From Azolla caroliniana (Eukaryota; Polypodiophyta), in assembly GCA_043228905.1 (NCBI GenBank), contig JBHGNT010000012.1, forward strand, positions 19,220,001-19,284,000: DNA of 64,000 nt, written 5' to 3'. How positions within the stretch are numbered: the stretch's first letter is position 1; each line of letters starts with the position of its first letter. A program made the translations under genes and the position numbers. Under the pieces are notes generated by a model, which saw only the letters and a program-made list of their open reading frames with translations, was not told the DNA's origin and did not search any database. Below, in pieces: positions 34,523 to 44,157 of this stretch.

Positions 34523-34552
34523 TTTCTGTGTCGTTTCGCTCTGATAGCACTT

Positions 34553-34626
34553 TGACAGGAATACACGCTCCCTAAGCACAACGCTCGGCCACAACCGAGT
34601 CTGGGATCAAACACAAAAAGACGGGT
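34553..34626 (-). repeat. 5' LTR of Copia-D, inner end
   Basis: 74 bp before the Gypsy-3 insertion. The CGGGT at 34622-34626 is the target duplication of Gypsy-3, repeated at 40294-40298. It matches 29787-29860 with a few substitutions. Confidence 0.92.
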
Positions 34627-34919
34627 TGTCATGATATGGCAAGACTCGAACCCATGACCTTATGCTACATGGGTCGAGCTCTTGACCATTAGACTATACA
34701 TTGTAATACGTAAAATATTATTTTCATTTATGTTTTATTATAGAAAATTGATGTATATTCTAGATTTCTTAGGAACATTCTAGAAACTCCAGGAGTATTC
34801 CGTAGAACACTATAAAAGGAGGCACAAGGCATTATTTCGAACCAAATCGGTTCAACGCCAGTCTTAAGCCTCCTAGCTATTCTACATTTTCTTCATATAA
34901 TATATATCTCTTCTTATCA

Positions 34920-34969
<50 letters not shown>

Positions 34970-35062
34970 ACTCTTTCCTTCTCTCGAGAGGTCTTCATTT
35001 CTCTTAGTACTAATACTTCTTTTAGTACTAATTCCTTCTCTGTCTTCGTACTGTTCCTGACA
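34627..35062 (+). repeat. 5' LTR of Gypsy-3
   Basis: 436 bp. An antisense tRNA-like segment occupies 34627-34698. A TATAAAAG box is at 34811-34818, and AAATCGGTTCAA (34844-34855) starts 33 nt downstream of the first T of the box. A CT microsatellite lies at 34923-34964. Two copies of TTAGTACTAA are at 35007-35034. It differs from the 3' LTR at roughly 15-20 positions plus the microsatellite. Confidence 0.94.
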
Positions 35063-35080
35063 GTTTGAACCGATTTTTCC
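35063..35080 (+). promoter_or_regulatory. Putative self-priming site of Gypsy-3
   Basis: Two bases after the LTR, TTGAACCGATTT (35065-35076) is the exact reverse complement of AAATCGGTTCAA at 34844-34855, the predicted mRNA 5' end. No TGG is present in the first 18 bases, so an ordinary tRNA-CCA primer does not fit. The same 12 bases recur at 44743-44754 in Gypsy-4. Confidence 0.7.
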
Positions 35081-35136
35081 TACCTTCTGTCTCTCTCATT
35101 TCCTACTAATCTCTTATTCCTCTTTTCTTTCATCCC

Positions 35137-36288
35137 TTGGCCACTGTTAGCGCTGAAGAATATCAATATGTTTTCTCGGAATTTCAATGCTTGAAAGAGA
35201 AGTTCCATGCTTTGGAACAAGAAAACCAACGGTTGCTGGGGGATCTTCAACAAATCTCCTTAGAAAAGCAGCAAACGCAACAACAGCATGGGGAACTTGC
35301 GTTACGCGTGCAACAACTCGAAGCAACCATCGTAGTGATGCAACGACAAGGGCCCGGAACACAAGGGATTCATAAAGAACCCAAGATTGGTCTTCCCACG
35401 AAGTTCGATGGAACGCGATCGTAGTTTAGAGGGTTCCTTAACCAGGTACGATTAGTTATTCAAATGCATCCTTCCCGACATCCCACCGATGCATCACGAG
35501 TGGGTTTAGTAGGCACTTTGTTAAGTGGCTCAACATTGGCATGGTTCGCTTCACTATTAGAAAAGGAATCTCCGTTACTCAACAATTTTGAAGAGTTTCT
35601 AGGTGAGTTTAAAGCATGTTTCGGAGATACTGACAGCATTAGGACCGCAATCAACAAAATTCGGCGATTACGCCAAGGTGACCGTTTAGCCTCCGCATAC
35701 GCTGCAGATTTTCGCCTACTCGCCGCTGATATCCCTTGGGATGATCAAGCGTTGATGGAGCAATTCCGTTATGGTTTACACAACGACGTCAAGGATTTAA
35801 TCTTGACCTTCCCCGAAGAGCCAAAGTCCTTAACAGAAGCAATCAGTCGCGCGGTGAGATGTGACAACTGCCTCTTTGAGCGACGTTCGGAACGACAGCT
35901 ACAGATGCCGAGGGCAAGATCAGAGCCCACCTACGCCTCAGTGGTAGCAAGACCTTTTCCGAGGGAGTCATATAATGCGCCTCTAGCGAATACTCCGACT
36001 CCGATGGAGATTGACACTACACGTCGTCGAGGGCCATTATCCGAAGAAGAAAAGCAGTGACGCCATACAAATCGACTATGTCTTTACTGCGGTGGACCAT
36101 GACATATTGCAATAAATTGCCCCCATAAGCCAAGAAGACAGGTAAACCAAATAGTCGCTAGTTCTAATTGTACTAAACCCGAGCCTATTTTAGTAGGGAT
36201 ATTTGATATTCCTAATAGTACTAATAGCCCAGATCTAGCGAACAGATTTGATGTCCTTAGTCAGTTAGAAGAAGAGTTAAATGACTAA
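35137..36288 (+). pseudogene. Gypsy-3 gag, Tf1/sushi type
   Basis: Begins near 35137 (ATVSAEEYQYVFSEFQCLKE) with a heptad-rich, probably coiled-coil N-terminus to residue 70. The retrotransposon Gag core follows: LLSGSTLAWFASLLEKESPL, LNNFEEFLGEFKACFGDTDS, IRRLRQGDRLASAYAADFRL, MEQFRYGLHNDVKDLILTFP and AISRAVRCDNCLFERRSER. This pattern is that of sushi and related Gag proteins. CLYCGG is a remnant of the zinc knuckle. Lesions: TAG at 35422 (CAG in Gypsy-4) and TGA at 36058 (also TGA in Gypsy-4). The frame ends with TAA 36286-36288 after LND, next to the putative frameshift site. Confidence 0.9.
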
Positions 36289-39200
36289 GTCCAGCCAAAA
36301 TAGGAGTTGTTTGGTTGGACAGCCCTAGATCTGTGCAACCCATTAGTGGTTCCATTCCCTCTAAGCAAGTTAGTGATGTGTTTGTAGCCCAAGTAATAGT
36401 TAGTACTAAAAGTACCCCTCCAGTACATGTCCTAGCACTCCTAGATTCCGGAGCTAACTCTTGCTTTATGGATAAGAAATTTTCTCAAGCTTATAAGATA
36501 TCCCTAAGAAAACTCCAGTGTCCAGCCTCTGTAGTAGTCATTGATGGACGTCCCATTGCTTCCGGAAATATCATAGAAGAGTCAGAGCCCATTAATATTG
36601 TCCTAGATAACTTAACATGTGTAGTATCGTTTAATATTATTAGTATCCTAGAACAGCCCATAGTTTTAGGATTGTTGTGGTTCGAGTTACATAACCCAGA
36701 CATAGATTGGAGAACAAGAGAAATCCGGTGTCGACAAACCCAAGGGTCAACTCAGAAGATGGCAACCATTTCGCTACATCAGTTGCGTAAAGAAGGGCGC
36801 AAGGAGGAAATGTTCCTCTTTGCAATATCAGTAAACCCCTCTAGCACCACTAAAGAAGAATCCACCATTCAACTTCCCGAGAAGTATCGTCATTACGCCG
36901 ATGTGTTCGATAAAGTACAAGGCAATACACTTCCTCATCATCTACCTTACGATTGCCCCATCGATTTACAACCGGGAAAAGGGCCGCCATGGGGACCGAT
37001 CTACAATTTGTCACCAACCGAGCTGGAAGTCCTTCGGGCCTACATAGAGGAGAATTTGGAAAATGGTTTCATTCGGCATTCAAAATCTCCAGCCGACGCG
37101 CCCATTTTCTTCGTCAAGAAAAAGGATGGATCGCTTCGTCTCGTTGTAGATTACCGTGGCCTCAATAAGGTTACAATCAGGAATAGGTATGCTCTTCCCC
37201 TTATCTCAAGTCTTTTAGAACGGATCAATGGTGCCAGGTTCTTCATGAAGATCGACTTATGGGGAGCATATAACCTCGTATGGATCCGACCAGGAGACGA
37301 ATGGAAGACCGCGTTTCACACTAGATATGGGCACTTTGAGTATACGGTCATGCCGTTCGGCCTCACTAATGCGCCGACAATCTTCCAGCACATGGCTAAT
37401 GATATATTCCGAGATCTATTGGATGATTATTTGATCATCTATTTGGATGATCTACTGGTTTATTCAAAGACCCAAGAAGAACATGATTCTCATGTACTAT
37501 TAGTACTAAAACGACTTCGAGAACATGGTCTGTATGCAAAGCTGGAAAAATGTAGTTTCGGGTGCAACCAAGTGGAATTTCTCGGCTACATCATTTCGTT
37601 AGAAGGCATCTCCATGGACCCAGCTAAGGTCAAAACGGTGGTAGAATGGCAGACTCCGCGTTCGGTGCGGGATGTGCAATGCTTCCTAGGCTTTGCCAAT
37701 TTTTACCGGAAGTTAATACAAGATTACTCAAAGATCGTTCTACCTCTCACACAACTTACCAGGAAGGGACAACCGTTCATCTAGTCTGAAGAAACGGACA
37801 TGGCTTTCGAGAGTCTTAAAAAGGCATTTACATCGGCTCCAATTCTAGCTCATGTCGATCCGGAAAAACCATTCATTATCGAAGCTGATGGATCGGATTT
37901 TGCATTGGGGAGCATTTTGTCACAACAGGGGAATGATGAGAAGCTACATCCTGTGGCTTTTCACTCACGCAAGTTTGACGCCGCCGAAATCAACTACAAA
38001 ATTCATGATAAGGAGCTATTGGCAATGGTGGATTCTTTTATGCAATGGAGGCATTTTCTGGAGGGATCCTCTCATCCGGTCACCGTATTTAGTGACCACA
38101 AGAACCTTGCCTACTTTCAGGATGCTCGTGTGTTGAATCGACGTCAAGCTCGGTGGGCCCACTTCCTCACCCGTTTCGACTTCAAAATTACATATCGTCT
38201 GGGGAAGCACCAAGGGAAGGCAGATGCATTATCACGGCGTTCGTATCTAGCACCCCGTCCCGGCGAGCCAACTTTCGATAACCAAAAACAAGTCATCTTG
38301 GGACCGGCACGACTACAAGCAACACAGATCTTTGACATGCCCATGGATTCCTGCGTTATCGATACCATACGTGAAGACTTGAAGACAGATGTGTTCGCCC
38401 AAGCTATACTAACACAAATTGATCCCTCTCGAGCGTCGTGTTCACAGTCTCAACCACCAGGTACGGACTATCGGCAATTCAAATACCATGATGGATTACT
38501 CTTCTTTTAAGAACTTTTGTATGTTCCTAATGGTTCTTGCCGCCTTCAAGTAGTACAAAACTGTCATGACACATATACAGCTGGGCATTTTGGTAGTACT
38601 AAAACGCTACATTTAGTACAACGATCATTCTGGTGGCCCTGTATGCGACAATTTGTCGAAGATTTTGTTCGGACTTGTGATACATGCTGTAGAGCGAAAA
38701 TGCCAAGGCATCATCCATATGGTTTGTTAGAACCATTACCAATTCCAAGCAAGCCGTGGCAATCCATTGCTCTAGACTTCATCACAGATCTTCCAATCTC
38801 TAAGGGGTTCAATGCGATTCTAACGGTGGTCGATCGATATACGAAGATGGCTCATTTCTTGCCATGTACTAAGGAGATCTCCAGTGAAGACACTGTCGAA
38901 ATTGTCATGCGTGAAGTATGTCGGCATCATGGACTTCCCGATAGTATCATCAGCGATCGTGGACCCCAGTTCGTGTCAAAATTCGGGAAGCACCTTTTTA
39001 ACATGCTCAAGTCACTTGTAACCTCTCCTCCGGCTACCACCCACAAACCGACGGCCAAGCCGAATGAACCAATCAAACGCTGGAGTAGTATCTGCGGTGC
39101 TTTCTCAGCTATCATCAGGATAACTGGGCAGATATTCTCCACTTCGCCGAATTTTCCTATAACAACTCTATCCACGCATCCACTAAAGTTACGCCATTTT

Positions 39201-39871
39201 ATGCTTATATGGGATGTCAACCCCGGTGGTGTGTACTTGAAACCCCAGAGGTGTCCACAAATCCTTGCGCAGAGGATCGTTTGGAGAGGTTACGCAAGAT
39301 ACAAGCGGATTTATCTACTCATCTCCAACAAGCTCAAGAAACACACAAGGTTTATGCGGATCGTCATCGACTCCCATCTAGTTTTAACATTGGAGATCGG
39401 GTATGGCTACTCAGACGACACATCAAGACTACTCGCCCATGCGAGAAGTTGGATTATCGGCGATTAAGTCCCTTACGTATTATAGGAAAGATTAATGATG
39501 TCGCTTTTCGTCTTGATCTACCTCCACAACTTCGGATACATCCGGTGTTTCATAGTTCTCTCCTTGAACCCTATCAAGAGAGCACCATCCGAGGACGTAT
39601 TACACAGCCTCCACCCCCGATCGAGCTTGAAGATGGACCTGAGTACGAGGTTGCCGCCATCCTTGATTCCAAGCTTGTTTGCAACAAGCTCTACTATCTA
39701 GTCGATTGGCTAGGATATAGTCCCAACGAGCGTACTTGGGAACCAATAGAGAATGTGGCCAATGCTCATGCTCTTCTTGAAGACTTCCATCGTCAATATC
39801 TAGACAAACCGGGTCCTCAATCCAAAACGACTCGTTACACTCGTCGTTTTAAAAGGGGGATAGTGTCATGA
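36285..39871 (+). pseudogene. Gypsy-3 pol: protease, RT, RNase H, integrase, chromodomain
   Basis: In the -1 frame relative to gag. Protease ALLDSGANSCFMDKKF is near 36430, RT FVKKKDGSLRLVVDYRGLNK near 37110 with the active site YLDDLLVYS near 37443, and RNase H EADGSDFALGSILSQQG near 37880. Integrase has the zinc-binding block, ALDFITDLPISKGFNAILTV, ISDRGPQFVSKFG, and an HKPTAKPNEP region in place of HPQTDSQAKRTNQ. A one-base deletion near 39012 shifts the frame there. A canonical chromodomain YEVAAILDSK and LYYLVDWLGYSPNERTWEP with its aromatic residues lies at about 39640-39800. Further lesions are stops at 37782 (Trp codon in Gypsy-4) and 38508. Confidence 0.93.
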
Positions 39872-40293
39872 TATGGCAAGACTCGAACCCATGACCTTAT
39901 GCTACATGGGTCAAGCTCTTGACCATTAGACTATACATTTTAATACATAAAATATTATTTTCATTTATGTTTTATTATAGAAAATTGATATATATTCCAG
40001 ATTTCTCTGGAACATTCTAGAAACTTCAGGAGTATTCCGTAGAACACTATAAAAGGAGGCACAAGTCATTATTTCGAACCAAATCGGTTCAACGCTAGTC
40101 TTAAGACTCCTAGCTATTGTACATTTTCTTCATATAATATATATCTCTTCTTATCATCACTCTCTCTCTCTCTCGATCTCTCTCTCCCTCCCTCTCACTC
40201 ACTCTTTCCTTTTCTCGAGAGTTCTTCACCTCTCTTAGTACTAATACTTCTTTTAGTACTAATTCCTTCTCTGTCTTCGTACTGTTCCTGACA
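39864..40293 (+). repeat. 3' LTR of Gypsy-3
   Basis: 430 bp, directly after the polypurine tract. It retains TATAAAAG, the AAATCGGTTCAA start element and the antisense tRNA-like segment at 39864-39937. Confidence 0.94.
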
Positions 40294-40298
40294 CGGGT

Positions 40299-40498
40299 AA
40301 GGTACGCACGACACAATGAAGAGACGAGTACACAGGATGTTAACATGGAAAACCCAAACTAGGGAAAAAACCACGGCAGCCCACAGACTGCAAACTATCA
40401 CTATATCACAATGTACAATAGTAAATCACCGAGGCAACGACCTTGAGCTTGCTATCTTTGCCACAGGCGGCGGTTACAACAGAGGCAACGACCTCTTC

Positions 40499-40530
<32 letters not shown>

Positions 40531-40906
40531 ACACAGTTACGCACTCAAATCCTTCACCAACAAGAATGACAACTATTACTCTTCACTAAGTTTGCCCTAA
40601 GTCATATTTATACTAATATGACTTTCCGGCTATTTACAAATATAGCCCCGATGGACTCTCAGAAAACATATTTACGAATATGTCCCTTCATCCGGTGAGC
40701 ACTTCTCACTAGGCCTTCACCATCCGGCTCTTGCCGAGTACTCGTCATCTGGTTCTCACCGGGTCTTCCTTAGCCGTGTGCTCCACATCCGGTTCTCACC
40801 GGATCTTCTGTTGCCGGGTACCGCACATCCGGTTTCGGCCTCGGCCGAGTTTGCTCATCAACACCGTTCTTCTCACTTCCCATCCAGAGGGACTTGTTTC
40901 CTAACA
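40299..40906 (-). repeat. 5' LTR of Copia-D, outer part
   Basis: Continuation of the LTR begun at 34553-34626, ending CTAACA on the plus strand before the GAAAG duplication. It includes a CT run at 40498-40528 and the degenerate 40-bp minisatellite at about 40690-40840. Confidence 0.92.
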
Positions 40907-40911
40907 GAAAG

Positions 40912-41039
40912 AAGTCGGACTTATCGCACACCCGGATATTTGGCGCGATAACGTCTGTGCACATCCCCGACGAGAAGCGTGAAAAGCTTGACCCGAAGTC
41001 GGAGAAATTTATCCCCGTAGGATACTCACTGGAGCAAAA
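40912..41039 (+). pseudogene. Copia-B integrase C-terminal fragment
   Basis: Reads KSDLSHTRIFGAITSVHIPD and KLDPKSEKFIPVGYS, the GYS block of the Copia integrase C-terminus. It is flanked by Copia-D on the left and a solo LTR on the right, and continues at 41851 ([20 protein letters not shown]). Confidence 0.9.
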
Positions 41040-41845
41040 TGTTGGGAGACAGGTCCCTCTAGATGGGAAGGGAGAAGAACAGTGTTGATGAACAAACTCG
41101 GCTGAGGCCGAAACCGGATGAGGAGTACCCAGCTACGGAGAGTCGGATGGTGCAGACCCAATGAGAACCGGATGAGGAGTACCCGGCTACGGAGAGCCGG
41201 ATGGTGCAGACCCGGTGAGAACCGGATGAGGAGTGCCCGGCTACGGAGAGCCCGATGGTGCAAACCCAGTGAGAACCAGATGAGGAGTGCCCGGCTACGG
41301 AGAGCCGGATGGTGCAGACCCGGTGAGAACCAGATGAGGAGTGCCCGGCTACGGAGAGCCCGATGGTGCAGACCCGGTGAGGAGTGCTCACCGGATGAAG
41401 AGACATATTCATAAATATGTTTCTAAGAGTCCATCATGGCTATATTTGTAAATAGCCGAAAAGTCATATTAGTATAAATATGACTTAGGGCAAACTTTTA
41501 GTTGTTGTTGTCATTCTTGTTGGTGCAAGGAGAGAGAGAGCGCGTAACTGTGTACAGAGAGAGAGAGAGAGAAAGAGGTCGTTGCCTCTGTTGTAACCGC
41601 CGCCTGTGGTGAGGATCGTGAGCACGAGGTCGTTGCCTCCGTGAACTCACTGTTGTACATTCTAACATAGTGATAGTTTGCAGCCTGTGGGCTGCCGTGA
41701 TTTTTCCCTTAGTTTGGGTTTTCCACGTAAACATCCTGCGTACTCGTCTCTTCTTCGTGTCATTCATTATTTCCCGTTTTCTGTGTATGATTCTAAGCTC
41801 GGTTGTGGCCGAGCGTTGCGTATAGGGAGCGTGCAGTTCCCGTCA
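41040..41845 (+). mobile_element. Solo LTR of the Copia-D type with a 54-bp minisatellite
   Basis: 806 bp, flanked by a perfect duplication CAAAA (41035-41039 and 41846-41850). The start TGTTGGGAGACAGGTCCC and the block AGAACAGTGTTGATGA match Copia-D LTRs in the opposite orientation. Five tandem copies of a 54-bp unit (AACCGGATGAGGAGTRCCCG ... GATGGTGCAGACCCGGTGAG) fill 41112-41381. No internal sequence remains, as expected after recombination between two LTRs. Confidence 0.93.
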
Positions 41846-41850
41846 CAAAA

Positions 41851-43918
41851 GGGGTACAAGTGCTACAACCCCTCAACTCGAAAATCTCGAGTAAGTCGAG
41901 ATGTTGTTTTTGACGAGTCCGCATCCTGGTATGATCCAAAGACAACTTCGACTCCGACTCCGCTTGACTTGGAATCTACCAAACAAGAGATAGAGGATGA
42001 AGATCTCCTTACACGCATGTTCGAAGAAATTCCAATCACGACCCGACTGAGCGAACCACAAGAGTGTTTGAGCGATCAAAGCACATCATGACCTAGCCCG
42101 AGGATGTACAAAGGCAAAACGAAAATGTCGGAATACGAAGAAGATCGTTTCGACGACAATGAGTCGACTCACTCAGTTGATAGTGAGTTCGGTGGCGTCG
42201 ATGTACCAATCGGAGCTAAGATAGCCCTCATCTCTGCAAATGAAAACCTCCGTCTCTCCACCCGTGAAAAGAATCCGGTCAGCCGATTCGGTTACAATGA
42301 CTACATGGCATATCACAATGCCTTTATGATGAAGGTGGCGACAGTACACAAGCCGGAAACATTTTTCGAAGCAGCCAAGGATCCATGATGGATCGAAGCC
42401 ATGAACGAGGAGATGCATGCACTACGCAAGAACGAGACATGGGATCTCGTCCCTAGCTCACCACACAAAAAGGCGATCGGATGTAGATGGATTTACAAAG
42501 TGAAGTACAACGCTGACGGTTTTGTCAACCGCTACAAAGCGCAACTCATAGCAAAAGGCTACGCACAAACGCACGGAGTTGACTACGAAGAGAGCTTTGC
42601 CCCGGTGGCAAAGATGATGACGGTACGGACTGTAATTGCGCTTGCCGCGCCGAAAGGGTGGAACCTCCATCAAATGGGCATCAAGAACGCCTTTCTATAA
42701 GGCAAATTAGAAGAGGAGGTGTACATGATACAACCACCCGGCTTCAACTCGAGCACTCATCCAAAAGTTGTATGCCGACTCAAGAAGCCACTCTACGGCC
42801 TCAAGCAAGCATTGCGTGCTTGGCATTCAAAGATAACGCAATACCTTCATCAAATCGGCTTCCGTATGTCAAAATCAGACAACTCCCTCTACATAGGAAG
42901 CGATTCCGCAAGTCCGATCGTCATCATCTTATATGTGGATGACCTAGTCATTGGAGGTGAGCATCTCGTCGAAATCAATAAGGTCAAATCCCTCCTTTCC
43001 GACAAGTTCGAGATGATGGACATGAAGGAGCTCCACTACTTCCTCGACATCGTGGTAATTTGGACTCCGGCCGGAATCATGATATCTCAACGACACTACA
43101 TACTCAACTTGTTATACAAGTTCGGTATGGCTGAGTGCAAATCCGCGGCAACCCCGCTCAATCGCAATCTCAAACTAGATGCAAACTCCGGCACCAAAGC
43201 GTGTGAGTTGACTCAGTATCGGTAACTCATCGGGAGTCTCATCTACCTCACGATCACACGACCTGATCTCAGTTATCCGGTCGGTCTCCTTAACCAATTC
43301 ATGCAAACACCGCGTGATACTCACTTGGATTGTGCTAAGCGAGTTCTATGATACGTGAGCGGCGTAATGGATTGCGGCATCCTCTACAAGATTGTGATGC
43401 CAATATGACTCGAGGGGTACACAGACACCGATTGGGCCGGCTACAAAGCCGATCGAAGATCAACCTCCGCATTTGTTTGTTCCCTTAGTAGCGGAGCAAT
43501 ATCCTGAAGCAGCAAAAAGCAACCAACCGTCGCTCTTTCGAGCACAGAGGCGGAATACAGGGGCGCGGTAGTGGCCGCATGTGAAGCCGTATGGCTCAAA
43601 AGGATACTCAAGGATCTGGGCGTACCCATCAAGGATCCGACTTCCCTTTACTGCGACAACATGAGTAGTATTTATCTGGCTCGGAATCCAGTGTTCCATG
43701 CGCGGACAAAGCACATCGAAGTGCACTATCACTTCATCCGAGAGCGCGTTCTAGCTGGCGATGTTGACCTACAACACATTAGCACAAATCTTCAAACAAC
43801 CGACATCTTCACTAAAGCATTAGGAGTAGACAAGCTATGGCAATTCATGACCGATCTCGGATTGATAATCCCTAACCTGCCAAGCTTGAGGGGGAGTACT
43901 GAAGACACTACTCAATAA
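41851..43918 (+). pseudogene. Copia-B integrase end, RT and RNase H
   Basis: Starts [20 protein letters not shown]. An acidic linker is followed by RT IGCRWIYKVKYNADGFVNRY, YEESFAPVAKMMTVRTVIAL, the active site ILYVDDLVIGG near 42928, and the palm/thumb block ISQRHYILNLLYKFGMAECK. RNase H reads [34 protein letters not shown] and VHYHFIRERVLAGDVDLQH, ending LRGSTEDTTQ and TAA at 43918. Stops at 42388, 42698, 43223 and several between 43340 and 43510 show decay. The last 115 codons are open. Confidence 0.93.
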
Positions 43919-44157
43919 CGGGTGGATTCTGCAACCGCGCAACGAAGCTGCGAAGAGCTGATTGACCGTGCAAAGCCGCGAAGAAAGACGCAAGCCAAAG
44001 CACAGGCTTCGCAACTACACACAACGCAAGTTGGAGCATGAATTCCGCAACTCCGCATAAATGCGAATCGATGCGAGGCGACGCATATTCCGGAACGCGA
44101 GTCGAAGCGGATTTTGGATACTGTCTGAAACCGACTCAACTTGAGCTTGAGGGGGCG
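43882..44157 (+). other. Copia-B double polypurine tract and the spacer between them
   Basis: A first tract AGCTTGAGGGGGAGT overlaps the end of pol at 43883-43897. A second, GAGCTTGAGGGGGCG (44143-44157), adjoins the 3' LTR. The about 245-bp spacer contains no long frame, unlike the equivalent region of the Copia-A family. It does contain repeated GCGAAG/CGCAA motifs. Only the second tract is at the position needed for plus-strand priming next to the LTR. Confidence 0.75.

Larger units (their letters stand above)
34627..40293 (+). mobile_element. Gypsy-3, Tf1/sushi-like LTR element with a self-priming layout
   Basis: 5,667 bp with perfect target duplication CGGGT. The LTRs are 34627-35062 and 39864-40293, with TGTCA/TGACA ends. 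Gag lies at 35137-36288, pol is in the -1 frame from 36285, a chromodomain ends it at 39871, and the polypurine tract AAAAGGGGGATAG is at 39851-39863. It has no TGG primer site. It lies inside the 5' LTR of Copia-D. Gag and chromodomain resemble the Tf1/sushi branch of chromoviruses and are unlike Gypsy-1 and Gypsy-2. Confidence 0.95.
29787..40906 (-). mobile_element. Copia-D, complete ends, 5' LTR split by Gypsy-3
   Basis: Target duplication GAAAG (29782-29786 and 40907-40911). On the minus strand the LTRs start TGTTAGGAAACAAGTCCC and end TTCCTGTCA. The 3' LTR is 29787-30509. The 5' LTR is 34553-34626 plus 40299-40906. The primer site reads TGCTATCAGAGC, a single change from the initiator-Met site. 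The polypurine tract AAGGGGGAGTT is at 30520-30510. It is the same superfamily branch as Copia-E, which is on the plus strand. Confidence 0.94.

Noticed and set aside
34627-34698. A functional tRNA gene on the minus strand
   Set aside because: A and B box-like motifs are present but the acceptor stem and a clean T stem are not. The segment lies inside LTR termini and repeats with the LTR.
41112-41381. CRISPR-like array of regularly spaced repeats
   Set aside because: The 54-bp units are contiguous with no unique spacers, and the context is a plant LTR.
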